Notes: generated from the sequence alone by a model not told the origin. Shown: positions 1-9,123, numbered from the stretch's first letter. The stretch: 64,000 nucleotides of DNA from Leucothrix mucor DSM 2157 (GCF_000419525.1 NZ_ATTE01000001.1:1178001-1242000); one strand, 5' to 3'. Numbers and translations are program-made.

Positions 1-481
1 TGGGGCGTCTCGCTTCCTGATCCAAAAAGGCTGGAATCAGGCCGCATTGCCAGTCATTGGCGTGTACCACATCGGCCCGCCAGTCTTTTATAACATTGCC
101 GGTTGCGATTTGTGATACGGCCCATGCAAATTGCGTGTAGCGCTCTGCATTGTCCGCCCAGTCGTGGCCATCTGGCCCCAAATACGGATTGCCAGGCCGG
201 TCATACAGGCCCGGACAATCAATCAGCCACAGCGTGACATCAATCTTTTCATGCTTTGCTTCCAGCAGACGCAATGTGGGTTGTTCACCATACGGTGAGT
301 CGAGCCAACCCAATATGCGCAGATTTGTACACTGCTGCAGTACCTCTCGGTAGGCAGGCATGATCAGATGTACATTATGTCCGGTGGCTTTGAGGGCGTG
401 TGGCAAACTATACGACACATCACCTAAACCGCCGGTTTTGACCAAAGGCCAAACTTCACTACTGGCAAACAATATATTCAT
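1..481 (-). CDS. glgA: Glycogen synthase, N-terminal part (runs off window)
   Basis: Reading the minus strand from position 481 gives a protein starting MNILFASSEVWPLVKTGGLG, the ADP-glucose-binding N-terminus of GT5 bacterial glycogen synthases. The KTGGL motif binds the ADP-glucose pyrophosphate in the family. About 160 residues are present; the rest lies beyond base 1. The enzyme adds glucose from ADP-glucose to growing alpha-1,4-glucan in the cytoplasm. The ATG overlaps the glgB stop codon as ATGA, so it should be translationally coupled to glgB in the glk-glgC-malQ-glgB-glgA run. Gene identity is well supported; completeness cannot be judged. Confidence 0.93.
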   Translation of the reverse strand, partial: MNILFASSEVWPLVKTGGLGDVSYSLPHALKATGHNVHLIMPAYREVLQQCTNLRILGWLDSPYGEQPTLRLLEAKHEKIDVTLWLIDCPGLYDRPGNPYLGPDGHDWADNAERYTQFAWAVSQIATGNVIKDWRADVVHANDWQCGLIPAFLDQEARRP

Positions 482-2643
482 GGGATTACCTTCAAAAACA
501 GAGCCGCCAATGGTGGCAGGGTTAGTGAGAGTGATTGTTCAAATCCCATCCAAGGCTTATCTTCCGCTTCGATAATACTGCTATTCCCACAGTTACTACC
601 AGTGTAATAGGCCGAATCTGTGTTTAGTATTTCTGTATATGAACTTGATTCAGGTATACCGATGCGATAGCCGATGCGTGGAATCGGAGTGAAATTGAAC
701 AAGCAAACGATGTGATTGCCTTCGCGGTCAAAGCGCAATGCAGAGAGCACCGACTGGTCTGAATCGTTGCAATCAATCCAGCTAAAGCCTTCTCCGGAGA
801 AGTCCAGATCGTGCAACGCTGTCTCTTCGCAGTACAGTTTGTTCAGGTCTTTAATTAGCAAGCTAATGCCGGCGCGATCAGGTTCGGAGGCGGCTTGCCA
901 GTTCAACTCAGCTAACTCATTCCATTCTTCAGGCTGGGCAATTTCGCCACCCATAAACATCAGCTTCTTACCCGGATGCGCATACTGCCAAGAGTAGAAC
1001 AGGCGCATATTGGCCAGCTTCTGCCAACGGTCGCCCGGCATTTTTTCATACAGGCTACGCTTGCCGTGAACCACTTCGTCGTGGGATAGCGGCAGTACAA
1101 AGTTCTCGCTGTAAGAGTAGATCTGGCTAAAGGTCAGCTTGTTCTGATGGTACTTACGGTGAACCGGATCTTGCTCAATGTAATCGAGGTTGTCATTCAT
1201 CCAACCCATATTCCACTTCATGGTGAAGCCAAGTCCGCCGAGCTCAATCGGACGTGAAACCATTGGCCAGGAGGTAGATTCCTCAGCCATAGTTAAGGCC
1301 CCAGGTACTTCATGATGCACGATTTGGTTCATTTCACGCAGGAAGGCAACCGCTTCTAAGTTTTCACGACCACCAAATTCATTTGGTATCCATTCGCCTG
1401 CATTACGCGAGTAATCCAAGTACAACATAGAGGCAACCGCATCGACGCGCAGGCCATCGATATGGAATTCTTCCAGCCAGTACAGTGCATTGGCCAGTAA
1501 GAAGTTACGCACTTCATTGCGGCCATAGTTGAAGATCAACGTGCCCCAATCTTTGTGCTCGCCTTTGCGGGTGTCCGCGTGCTCATACAGTGCATCGCCA
1601 TTAAAGCGAGCCAGTGCAAAGCTGTCTTTCGGGAAGTGGGCAGGAACCCAATCCAAAATCACACCAATGCCATTACGGTGACAGCGATCAACGAATTTAC
1701 GTAGCTGATCCGGTGTACCAAAGCGGGCAGAGGGTGCATAGAAGCCAGTCACCTGATAGCCCCAAGACTGATCCAGAGGATGCTCGGAAATCGGCATTAG
1801 CTCGATGTGTGTGTAGCCCATCTCTTTAACGTAGGGAATTAGGCGCTCGCCCAATTCATCCCAGTCATAAAACTCATCCGCTGCGGGGCGCTGCCAAGAG
1901 CCTGCATGAATTTCATAGATAGAGATGGGTTTGTGCTGCCAGTCAAATTTTGCTTTAGCCGTTTGCCAAGCCTCATCCTGCCAATCGTAAGTGTCATCAG
2001 CCACGATACGTGAAGTGGTATCCGGGCGTAGCGCCATGTGGCGAGCATAAGGATCAGTTTTCACCAATAAGTGATCATCGGCGCTCAGCATTTCATACTT
2101 GTAGTGATCGGTCGCTTGCAAGCCGGGCACAAATAATTCCCAGATACCAGAGCCGCCTAGTGTGCGCATTGGATGACGTCGGCCATCCCAGCCGTTAAAG
2201 TCGCCAACTACACTCACGCGCTTAATTGCCGGTGCCCATAGCACAAACAAGCAGCCTTCTACGCCATCAATCGTTTTGAGGTGTGCACCCATAAAGCGAT
2301 AGGCATGGTGATGCTTACCTTCATTGAACAGGTGGATATCCAGCTCGCCAACTTGTGGCAAAAAGGAGTAGGGCGAATGGCTTTCGTGCCATTCTTCACT
2401 GCCTTTTTCTTGCCAGCGCAGGGTGTAATGGTCACCGATGGTGTCTGCTTTTTTAAGCTTAATCTCAAAAAAATCAGTTCCCTCAAGGCGTTGCATTGGA
2501 CGGTCATGCTGAAAGAAAACCGTTTCAGCACTGGGCATAAATGCACGGACTAAGGCTTGTCCCTTAGGCGTCGTCTGATAACCGAGTGCGAGGAATGGAT
2601 CGTGGAGTGCGCCTTGTTGCAAGGCCTTCATATGCTCATTCAC
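478..2643 (-). CDS. glgB: 1,4-alpha-glucan branching enzyme
   Basis: GH13 glycogen branching enzyme, which makes alpha-1,6 branches in glycogen. An N-terminal beta domain and a CBM48-like domain (WAPAIKRVSVVGDFNGW, about residues 136-152) precede the catalytic barrel. The three acidic residues sit in GLRVDAVAS (Asp about 401), MAEESTSW (Glu about 454) and LSHDEVVHGK (Asp about 522). The start is probably GTG at 2643, about 721 residues, with a GGAG about 10 nt upstream; this overlaps the malQ end by 8 nt. ATG at 2631 is an alternative. A further upstream TTG at 2727 would read deep into malQ and is unlikely. It overlaps glgA by 4 nt. Confidence 0.95.
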   Translation of the reverse strand: MNEHMKALQQGALHDPFLALGYQTTPKGQALVRAFMPSAETVFFQHDRPMQRLEGTDFFEIKLKKADTIGDHYTLRWQEKGSEEWHESHSPYSFLPQVGELDIHLFNEGKHHHAYRFMGAHLKTIDGVEGCLFVLWAPAIKRVSVVGDFNGWDGRRHPMRTLGGSGIWELFVPGLQATDHYKYEMLSADDHLLVKTDPYARHMALRPDTTSRIVADDTYDWQDEAWQTAKAKFDWQHKPISIYEIHAGSWQRPAADEFYDWDELGERLIPYVKEMGYTHIELMPISEHPLDQSWGYQVTGFYAPSARFGTPDQLRKFVDRCHRNGIGVILDWVPAHFPKDSFALARFNGDALYEHADTRKGEHKDWGTLIFNYGRNEVRNFLLANALYWLEEFHIDGLRVDAVASMLYLDYSRNAGEWIPNEFGGRENLEAVAFLREMNQIVHHEVPGALTMAEESTSWPMVSRPIELGGLGFTMKWNMGWMNDNLDYIEQDPVHRKYHQNKLTFSQIYSYSENFVLPLSHDEVVHGKRSLYEKMPGDRWQKLANMRLFYSWQYAHPGKKLMFMGGEIAQPEEWNELAELNWQAASEPDRAGISLLIKDLNKLYCEETALHDLDFSGEGFSWIDCNDSDQSVLSALRFDREGNHIVCLFNFTPIPRIGYRIGIPESSSYTEILNTDSAYYTGSNCGNSSIIEAEDKPWMGFEQSLSLTLPPLAALFLKVIP

Positions 2644-4006
2644 TTGTATCGATCTCCGTTCTCGTGTTTTGTCTAATTTGCTGATGGATTTGCTCCGCCA
2701 GCGCCTCTGGCATGTCGTGCCAGTCAAATCTCCATCGCCAGTTGTTGTCGATGGTGCCAGGTGTATTCATTCGCGCTGAGCTGTCGAGCTTCAGGAAATC
2801 CTGCAGCGGAACGATGGCCAGACAGGCTGGTGTTTCCAGCGCTGCATTAATTAGGATGTTGCAGATATCATCGTTTGCTTCGACATCTAAGCTTTCAAAC
2901 ACAAAGGCTTGTTCATGGGCTTCTAAGCTTTCGAACCAGCCCAAGGTCGTATCATTGTCATGGGTGCCGGTGTAAACGATGCGGTTCTCATGAATGTTCT
3001 TTGGCTTATGAGGGTTGTCCTCAAACGAGTCAAAGGCAAACTGCAGGACCGACATACCGGGTAGATCAAACTGATCGCGTAGGGCATTCACTTCGGGTGT
3101 AATCACTCCCAAGTCTTCAGCAACAATGGGCACATCACCAAGGCGTGCTTTAAGCGCATTCAGCAGTGCTTCGCCAGGGACTTCTTCCCACTTGCCTTCA
3201 ATAGCCGTCGGGCAGCTGGCATCAATCATCCAAACCGCTTGTAAGCCACGGAAGTGATCAATCCGCACAATGTCATACAAGCGGTAGTGGTGTTCCATGC
3301 GCTGCATCCACCACTCAAAACCATCCTTTGCAAGATTTTCCCAGTGGTAATGTGGGTTGCCCCAGCGTTGACCGGTTTCAGAGAAGTAATCAGGTGGTAC
3401 GCCGGCAACCACTTCGGGTTGGCCTTCATCATTGAGCATAAAGCAGTCGCGATGCGCCCAAACGTCTGCACTGTCGTGCGCCACGAAAATAGGCATATCA
3501 CCAAAAATAGCAATGTCCCGTTCATGGGCAGCGGCTTTGACTTCCTGCCAACGTCTATCCAGCAAGTACTGCTGCCAGCGCAAGGCTTGCATGGCGTCTT
3601 GCTGGGTTTCATTCAACCAGTCGAACATTTCCGGATGGCGGTATTTTTGAGCGTCGGGCCAGTCGTACCATGGAAGTTGCTGATTGAGTTCACGCAGTAC
3701 GTAATACTGGGCGTAGTCATTCAACCAATAGCTTTGCTGTTCGCACCAGCGCAGGTAATCCGGATTTTCCGGTTCAATCTCGGACGTGTCATCCAGCAGG
3801 GCGGGATTCATGGCAAACGCGGAGTTACACAAATAAGGTGACAGGCTTTGCTGCGGTACACCGAGTGGCAGTACTTGCCAAACCCGTAAGCCGGCTTGTT
3901 GCATAAAGTCCAACCAGTGCATTGCATCGGCATCTAATTTCCCAGAGGGTAGGGAAGTCGGGTGCAGCAATACGCCAGCGCGGCGTTGATGAAGTGGGTT
4001 ATTCAA
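2636..4006 (-). CDS. malQ: 4-alpha-glucanotransferase (amylomaltase)
   Basis: GH77 disproportionating enzyme of about 456 residues that transfers maltooligosaccharide segments between glucans, linking glycogen breakdown products back to glucose and longer dextrins. The N-terminus RRAGVLLHPTSLPSG is typical. Catalytic acids are in RIDHFRGL (nucleophile Asp), VAEDLGV (acid/base Glu) and GTHDNDTT (Asp). It is the short DPE1-like form rather than the roughly 700-residue enterobacterial MalQ. The start is TTG at 4006, supported by an AGGAG 8 nt upstream; no better ATG is seen. It sits between glgC and glgB in the same direction. A strong stem-loop lies in the 141-nt gap to glgC. Confidence 0.93.
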   Translation of the reverse strand: MNNPLHQRRAGVLLHPTSLPSGKLDADAMHWLDFMQQAGLRVWQVLPLGVPQQSLSPYLCNSAFAMNPALLDDTSEIEPENPDYLRWCEQQSYWLNDYAQYYVLRELNQQLPWYDWPDAQKYRHPEMFDWLNETQQDAMQALRWQQYLLDRRWQEVKAAAHERDIAIFGDMPIFVAHDSADVWAHRDCFMLNDEGQPEVVAGVPPDYFSETGQRWGNPHYHWENLAKDGFEWWMQRMEHHYRLYDIVRIDHFRGLQAVWMIDASCPTAIEGKWEEVPGEALLNALKARLGDVPIVAEDLGVITPEVNALRDQFDLPGMSVLQFAFDSFEDNPHKPKNIHENRIVYTGTHDNDTTLGWFESLEAHEQAFVFESLDVEANDDICNILINAALETPACLAIVPLQDFLKLDSSARMNTPGTIDNNWRWRFDWHDMPEALAEQIHQQIRQNTRTEIDTSE

Positions 4007-4063
4007 TCAGGAGTCTCCTCGGCACATTTTCAGGGCGCCGTTATCTCGGTGTAATCTTTCAAT

Positions 4064-4112
4064 TGTGCAGATAATGCTTGGGCTAATCAGTTGCTCAAGC
4101 GTTATCTGCACA
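4064..4112 (-). other. Intercistronic stem-loop between glgC and malQ
   Basis: Positions 4064-4080 and 4096-4112 form 17-bp arms (TGTGCAGATAA(T/C)GCTTG) with a single G-T type mismatch and a 15-nt loop. No T-run follows in either direction, so it does not look like a standard intrinsic terminator. It could stabilise or process the glgC mRNA, or attenuate entry into malQ-glgB-glgA. Confidence 0.6.
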
Positions 4113-4147
4113 GTAGCGTGGTTGTTAATAGCGGCTCAGAACCAAGC

Positions 4148-5479
4148 TTAGTTCTTTTCGCGCCATCTTGTGCTTCCATCAAATGGGAAACTGTATTGTC
4201 CCATCATTTCCGGAGTCACTAGCACGATGCCCTCTTCAGAGACGTGGAAGCGCTTGCGATCTTCCTCGATATCTTCTCCGATGATCGTACCATCTGGGAT
4301 TTCTGTTTCTTTATCAATAATGGCGCGGGTGATGCGGCAGTTTTTACCAATGGTTACCTTTGGCAAAATCACGCTGTCTTTGATGAAGCTGTGACTGTCG
4401 ACGGTGACGGCAAATGACACAACGGAGCGCTTCACTTTAGCGCCGGACAGAATGCAGCCTGCTGAGATCAGCGAGTCAATCGCTTCACCACGACGGCCAT
4501 CTTCGTCAAACACGAATTTAGCGGGTGGGTTCTGGGTCTGGTAAGTCCAGATCGTCCATGCGCGATTATACAAGTTCAGCTCTGGCTCAACGTCGCACAG
4601 CTCCATATTGGCACGCCAATATGATTCCAAGGTGCCGACATCACGCCAGTAAGCAGGGAGGCCCGTTTTCTCATCTCGGAAAGCATAAGCCATTGCCATG
4701 GAGTCTTTAATGCGCGCTGGGATAATGTCTTTACCAAAGTCGTGCGATGAGCTGCCATCACCGGCATCTTTACTGAGTGTTTCGTATAGGAAGCGGGTTG
4801 AGAAGACGTAAATGCCCATGGAGGCAAGTGCCATATCAGGCTTGCCGGGGATCGGCTGTGGGACAGCCGGCTTCTCGTCAAAACGCGTAATCTTCATGTC
4901 GTCATCAACGGCCAGTACACCAAAGCCTGTGGCTTCTTCCAGCGGAACTTCGATGGCACCAACGGTAAAGTCAGCCCCAGAGTTCACATGCTGAACCAGC
5001 ATCTTTGCATAGTCCATGGTATAGATATGATCGCCACCCAATACGATGACGTATTCGGTGTTATGGCGCTGCATGATATCCATATTCTGGAATAGGGCAT
5101 CAGCGGTGCCTTTGTACCACGCCTTCTCTTCGGTACGTTGTTGTGCGGGTAGCAACTCGACGAACTCACCAATTTCTGCACGCATAAATCCCCAGCCACG
5201 TTGCAGGTGGCGAAGTAAGGAGTGGGATTTGTACTGCGTGAGGACGCCAATTTTGCGTAAGCCTGAATTGACACAGTTGGATAGAGCAAAGTCGATGATT
5301 CGATACTTTCCGCCAAACGGCACGGCGGGTTTAGCGCGCCATTTAGTTAAATCTTTTAGCCGAGAACCTTCACCACCCGCCAGAATCAACACCAGTGTGT
5401 TACGGGTTAATGCGGTGATCATGTTTGGTTCAACATAATATTTTTTTAAATCTACCTGATCCTTAGGACCTCGCGCCAT
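4148..5479 (-). CDS. glgC: Glucose-1-phosphate adenylyltransferase (ADP-glucose pyrophosphorylase)
   Basis: Makes ADP-glucose from glucose-1-phosphate and ATP, the committed and usually allosterically controlled step of bacterial glycogen synthesis. The nucleotide-binding signature LILAGGEGSRLKDLT is near residues 31-45, followed by KPAVPFGGKYRIIDFALSN, GTADALFQN, GGDHIYTMDY and FDEKP, then a C-terminal left-handed beta-helix. Length 443 is slightly above the roughly 430 typical because of an N-terminal extension (MARGPKDQVDLKKYYVEPN). ATG at 5479 has AAGGAA just upstream and lies 17 nt after the glucokinase-like gene, so the two are probably co-transcribed. Confidence 0.95.
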   Translation of the reverse strand: MARGPKDQVDLKKYYVEPNMITALTRNTLVLILAGGEGSRLKDLTKWRAKPAVPFGGKYRIIDFALSNCVNSGLRKIGVLTQYKSHSLLRHLQRGWGFMRAEIGEFVELLPAQQRTEEKAWYKGTADALFQNMDIMQRHNTEYVIVLGGDHIYTMDYAKMLVQHVNSGADFTVGAIEVPLEEATGFGVLAVDDDMKITRFDEKPAVPQPIPGKPDMALASMGIYVFSTRFLYETLSKDAGDGSSSHDFGKDIIPARIKDSMAMAYAFRDEKTGLPAYWRDVGTLESYWRANMELCDVEPELNLYNRAWTIWTYQTQNPPAKFVFDEDGRRGEAIDSLISAGCILSGAKVKRSVVSFAVTVDSHSFIKDSVILPKVTIGKNCRITRAIIDKETEIPDGTIIGEDIEEDRKRFHVSEEGIVLVTPEMMGQYSFPFDGSTRWREKN

Positions 5480-5496
5480 ATTCCTTCCCTCATGGT

Positions 5497-6456
5497 TTAA
5501 TATCGATAAGTAGCAGTTTCGATTGCCCCTTGTAGGTTAATGCCGGGGTTCGTTACCAGATATATCGGAGTCTGTTTCACAATGTTGCTCATGCGACCTT
5601 TCTTCAGGCACGTATTCAAGAAATGTTCTGATTGCATCCACTGTTTTAAGGCGACTGCTACATGCCCGCCAATGTAGATTCCACCCATTGGTTGATATAG
5701 CAATGCCAGATTACCTACGTAAGCGCCATAGGTGGTGACGAACAGCTTAATTGCACGTTCTGCAGCTGCGTCATCGGGTGTACGTTGAGTAATCTGTTGT
5801 ACCGTTAAGCGTGCATCTGAACCAGGTTCTTCTTGTTTACAGTAAGCATATAATTCCCGTAATCCCTCATCAGATAGGATACGCTCATATGAAACATGAT
5901 TAAAGCGTTTCATTAGATACTCTAATACCGCAACCTGCTCCTCATTTACCGGTGCGAAGTCTACATGACCGCCTTTGCTCTGGTGGCGCTCCATTGCATT
6001 GTGTGGATGATCCATCCAAGTCATGCCCAGTCCATGCCCGGCACCAGTGACCACTCGGATGCCACGTTCGCGTTCAGCACCCTCATTTAGGACAACGATA
6101 TCTTCAGAAGAGGTGACTGCCACACCACGGGCAGCAGCATCAAAATCACTGATCAACGAAACTTCACTGATGTAAAAATGCTCTGCCAGTTTGGCGGCAT
6201 CAAAGTCCCAATCCAGCTCGCTCAAGTGGCAGTGATTGCCATCAACTTTTCCGGCTAGTGAGAGGCAAAAGCGCTCGATTAAAGCAGCCTTGGCATCGGC
6301 GTCATGCAAAAACTGTTCAATCAAGCGGCGTGGCGATGAGAATTTCTTGGGTTGGTAAACAGCGTTGAACAGGGGTTCCCGCTCACCGTTGTGTGAGATT
6401 CTTAATAACGTGAGTTCAGCACGTTCGGCATGGATATCTGCAGCCAGAATTTTCAT
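5497..6456 (-). CDS. Glucokinase-like protein with altered ATP phosphate loop
   Basis: Resembles bacterial ATP-dependent glucokinase (Glk, PF02685), which phosphorylates glucose to glucose-6-phosphate. Conserved parts seen: ISDFDAAARG (catalytic Asp about 104), VVTGAGHGLGMTWM, GGHVDFAP (162-169), YERILSDEGL and GGIYIGGHVA. Length 319 is normal. Odd: the N-terminal phosphate-binding motif of the family (DxGGTNxR) is here DIHAERAEL (residues 7-15), losing both glycines and the threonine. The glucose-contacting Glu before GGHVD is also Lys. The fold should be kept, but catalysis is doubtful; a regulatory or altered-substrate role is possible. It lies directly upstream of glgC. I give no symbol because activity is uncertain. 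Confidence 0.8.
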   Translation of the reverse strand: MKILAADIHAERAELTLLRISHNGEREPLFNAVYQPKKFSSPRRLIEQFLHDADAKAALIERFCLSLAGKVDGNHCHLSELDWDFDAAKLAEHFYISEVSLISDFDAAARGVAVTSSEDIVVLNEGAERERGIRVVTGAGHGLGMTWMDHPHNAMERHQSKGGHVDFAPVNEEQVAVLEYLMKRFNHVSYERILSDEGLRELYAYCKQEEPGSDARLTVQQITQRTPDDAAAERAIKLFVTTYGAYVGNLALLYQPMGGIYIGGHVAVALKQWMQSEHFLNTCLKKGRMSNIVKQTPIYLVTNPGINLQGAIETATYRY

Positions 6457-6636
6457 CGTATGGATCCCTTATCTTTATTATTATTGAGTCGCTGACGGTC
6501 GATGGCAGTCGCTCTTTGTCTACTTAAGACTTAACATTAAGTTTAGCTTATAACGTCTTTCCAGAACGGTTGATTAACGGGAGGGTTTTCGTATTATTTT
6601 TATTAAATTAGCTGAATGGCGCGGAGGGGGCGGAAC

Positions 6637-6673
6637 AAACTACGGTGCTCAGCTGACTGAACACCGCAGTTTT
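6637..6673 (-). terminator. Hairpin after pgl, probable terminator
   Basis: Downstream of pgl on the minus strand, AAACT-a-CGGTG-c-TCAG pairs with CTGA-a-CACCG-c-AGTTT around a 4-nt loop. A short T-rich stretch follows. It would separate pgl from the glucokinase-glycogen run, whose promoter should lie in 6457-6630. Confidence 0.5.
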
Positions 6674-6688
6674 GCTGGAATAGCTGGC

Positions 6689-7399
6689 TTAGTTGCTACC
6701 TAACCAAGCAGCATGGTCGCAGTATACGGCCGCGTTATGCTTGGAGGTAATGCCACTAACCGGCATCGGCTTTCCACTAATCCAGTCGATCACTCTTGGG
6801 TGCTTAGACTGGCCAGTAATTAAGATTAATAATTGCACATTGTTGCTCAGGCAAGCTGAACTGAGGCTGACCCGTTCAGGTGGTGGCTTGGGCGCGTTCA
6901 GCACCGGATGCACCAGCTGGGCTTCGTCATGAATATGCCCTGGAAATAGACTGGCAGTATGGCCATCTTCACCCATGCCAAGTAACACCATATCGAAGCA
7001 TTCAACGTTGCTGATGGTATTTTGGTATTGAGTCGCGGCCTCATGCGGACCAAGTTCTGAAGGCATGAAATGCACTTGCTCAGAAGGGATGGCGACTGAC
7101 GATAATAAGCACTCTTCAACCATTACGCTGTTACGCTCTGCATCATCCACTGGCAGGCAACGCTCATCACCTAAATATAAATGCCAGTGCTGCCAATCGC
7201 TGTTTGCTTTGGCTAGCAGGCGGTAGATCACTTTTGGCGTAGTGCCACCAGCTAATACAATGTGAAACGCACCACGTTTTTCAATCGCATCAGCAGCGGC
7301 TTTAAGAATATCGTCGGTTGCTTGTTGAGCGAGCTGTTCGGCATCCGCAAATAGCTGCCAGTCCGGAGTGTGTGCAGCAGGCGTGGTCTGTTCAGTCAT
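6689..7399 (-). CDS. pgl: 6-phosphogluconolactonase
   Basis: DevB/SOL-type lactonase (236 residues) of the oxidative pentose phosphate and Entner-Doudoroff routes; it hydrolyses 6-phosphogluconolactone in the cytoplasm. Motifs: VLAGGTTPKVIYRLL (about 48-62), LGDERCLPVDDAERNS (about 76-91) and the family signature GMGEDGHTASLFPGH (about 141-155). Length fits the family. ATG at 7399 follows a gap of about 85 nt from the next upstream gene. Its usual partner zwf is not in view. A hairpin follows it. Confidence 0.93.
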   Translation of the reverse strand: MTEQTTPAAHTPDWQLFADAEQLAQQATDDILKAAADAIEKRGAFHIVLAGGTTPKVIYRLLAKANSDWQHWHLYLGDERCLPVDDAERNSVMVEECLLSSVAIPSEQVHFMPSELGPHEAATQYQNTISNVECFDMVLLGMGEDGHTASLFPGHIHDEAQLVHPVLNAPKPPPERVSLSSACLSNNVQLLILITGQSKHPRVIDWISGKPMPVSGITSKHNAAVYCDHAAWLGSN

Positions 7400-7483
7400 G
7401 ATTGATCTCAGGTAATTAGCAGAACCCGAAGTTTCTCACTTGTCCCAAACAGATGCCAGTACCCTAGCGGCAGGATCTGATAT

Positions 7484-8146
7484 TTACGGTTGCAGTGGCT
7501 CGCCGCGTACCAGTCTGACAGAGAGGTAGTCAGTACGCTCAAGATTGTTCAGAGGTGTCTCGTCCGCAAAAATACCGATGATGCTACCGGCTGCACTCAG
7601 TGTATTGGTCCAGTAAACAAAGCGGCGATTGAATGGGAAAAAGTCGGTATCGATGGAGGGAAGGTATTCATTGCCAGAGAGTTGCGGGTCGACCAGGCTC
7701 AGCAGCTCCTGATCGCTAGGCAAGCGCCAGTCATTATAGCCGCAGTACTGGCTTTGGTTGATGCGACGGCTGTAAGCACTGGTGTTGCAATAGCTTGAAG
7801 GATCGCTGGTGCGGTAGCCATAGCAGGTGTTGTCCAAGGCGAATAGCTCTGGGTTAGCGCGTGGTTGGCCTGGTTCATTGCTCAGTGCTGCTTGCTCTGG
7901 CTGGTACCAGATAAAAGTGTCTTGGCCGCGTAAGGCACTGCTTGGGTCTTTTTTTTCCCAGACTAAACCGGTCTGCTCGTCCCTAACACAATCCCACTCT
8001 TGCGCACTAGGTGGAAGAAGCTCGCCATGGCTTCCTAGTTTGGATAGCTGAGGCGCAGAGTTGTGGGCAATGGCTGGGGTTAACAGGTGGCAGTATGCGC
8101 ACGTCAAAGCAGTTAGCAGACGTAGGTTTACAGTTTTTGCAGGCAT
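7484..8146 (-). CDS. Exported DUF1566-domain protein
   Basis: About 220 residues from ATG 8146 (AAGGA 9 nt upstream); a longer TTG reading to 8194 is less likely. The N-terminus (MPAKTVNLRLLTALTCAYC, then TPAIA) looks like a signal peptide. The body carries the DUF1566/Lcl C-terminal pattern: TGLVWEKKD, a central cysteine-containing section with CYGYR and YCNTS, CGYNDWRLPSDQELLSLVD, then YWTNT and LSVRLVRG near the end. Function is unknown; family members are periplasmic or surface proteins related to C-type-lectin-like folds. It lies in the same direction as the DUF1287 lipoprotein upstream, separated by about 130 nt. Confidence 0.8.
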   Translation of the reverse strand: MPAKTVNLRLLTALTCAYCHLLTPAIAHNSAPQLSKLGSHGELLPPSAQEWDCVRDEQTGLVWEKKDPSSALRGQDTFIWYQPEQAALSNEPGQPRANPELFALDNTCYGYRTSDPSSYCNTSAYSRRINQSQYCGYNDWRLPSDQELLSLVDPQLSGNEYLPSIDTDFFPFNRRFVYWTNTLSAAGSIIGIFADETPLNNLERTDYLSVRLVRGEPLQP

Positions 8147-8277
8147 TGAAAGAAGTCCTTTTGTTTCGGGCCGCTGGTATTGTGGATTTATCATACTAAA
8201 TTAAAGGTTAACATCGACTTTGGGGGGAAGTATGGTGATGTTAGGTGGTAACTAAGTGACAAATGGTTGGCGAGCGT

Positions 8278-9123
8278 TCATCCTTTCTTAACAGTCGTGC
8301 GGTTAGCTTGTTTATTTGTTTTCTGAGTCGGGTGATAGCGATAGTGGCCAGTAATTTCAAAGTCAAATAAGATGTCATCAATCTCCGGGCCATTGCCAAT
8401 ATTGTGGGCAATTAAATAACGTCGGGGATCATCACGACTCACCATTTCAAGCACGACGCCAATATGGGGAAGCTTAGGCCCAACTTGCCAGGTTACGAGA
8501 TCGCCCGGCTGGTAATCTTCCGGGTTGTTAGTAATTGGCAGGGCTTCTCCATGGCGGCTAAAGAAAGCCTGAAGGTTATAAACGCGACGATGGTCGATAT
8601 TCGTGTCGGGCTTGCGTAAACCCCAGCGTTTACGGCTAGGGTAGCGGTTGAAGTTTTTACGAATGTCTTCATGGACCACTTGTTGTAGATCAACACCCAA
8701 CTCCCGATAGGAGCGAATCACAACGTCGGTACACACGCCAATATCGGCGGGGACATCGCCCATTGGATAGGCAATTTTTAAATAACGCCCGTCATAACGA
8801 ACGCGATGCTGCGTACGGCCCAAAGCGGCTTGCGCTAATTCCTGAGCAAAGGTGAGTGGTACAGGCTCTGGCAAGGGCACTGGTTTTATGGGGATGACTT
8901 CAGGCAGCGATGGCTCGTAGTAGGGGTCTTCAGTTAATGGCATCTCAGACATCCAGCCATTTTCCAAAAGCGTGAGGTCCGGTAGCTCGGTATGCCCGGT
9001 GTTGATGGTCGGCTGCTTAAGCACCAGTGGCTCCTGCTCGGAGTCTGTGGTTTTGGGGTCACATGCAGCGAGCAGGGTGGCGGTGATCAGCAGTGCCGAT
9101 AGATGTGCCCTTGATATAGTCAT
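8278..9123 (-). CDS. DUF1287-family lipoprotein, NlpC/P60-like hydrolase fold
   Basis: About 281 residues from ATG 9123; a TTG at 9159 would extend it by 12. The N-terminus ends in LLAAC, a lipobox, so it is probably anchored by lipid at the periplasmic face. After a proline-rich linker (about 50-85) comes the DUF1287 domain: DIGVCTDVVIRSYRELG with the likely catalytic Cys, PGDLVTWQ, LPHIGVV with the likely His, and AHNIGNGP. It is similar in layout to E. coli YijF. Family function is not established; peptide or cell-wall amide hydrolysis is inferred from the fold. It is divergent from the MerR gene and shares its 126-nt upstream region. Confidence 0.82.
   Translation of the reverse strand: MTISRAHLSALLITATLLAACDPKTTDSEQEPLVLKQPTINTGHTELPDLTLLENGWMSEMPLTEDPYYEPSLPEVIPIKPVPLPEPVPLTFAQELAQAALGRTQHRVRYDGRYLKIAYPMGDVPADIGVCTDVVIRSYRELGVDLQQVVHEDIRKNFNRYPSRKRWGLRKPDTNIDHRRVYNLQAFFSRHGEALPITNNPEDYQPGDLVTWQVGPKLPHIGVVLEMVSRDDPRRYLIAHNIGNGPEIDDILFDFEITGHYRYHPTQKTNKQANRTTVKKG

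Noticed and set aside
2643-2727. Upstream TTG start for glgB
   Set aside because: It would overlap malQ by about 90 nt and adds a basic stretch not typical of the family. GTG 2643 has a ribosome site.
3254-3841. 195-residue plus-strand ORF
   Set aside because: It lies wholly opposite malQ and has no family pattern or ribosome site; it is a shadow of that gene.
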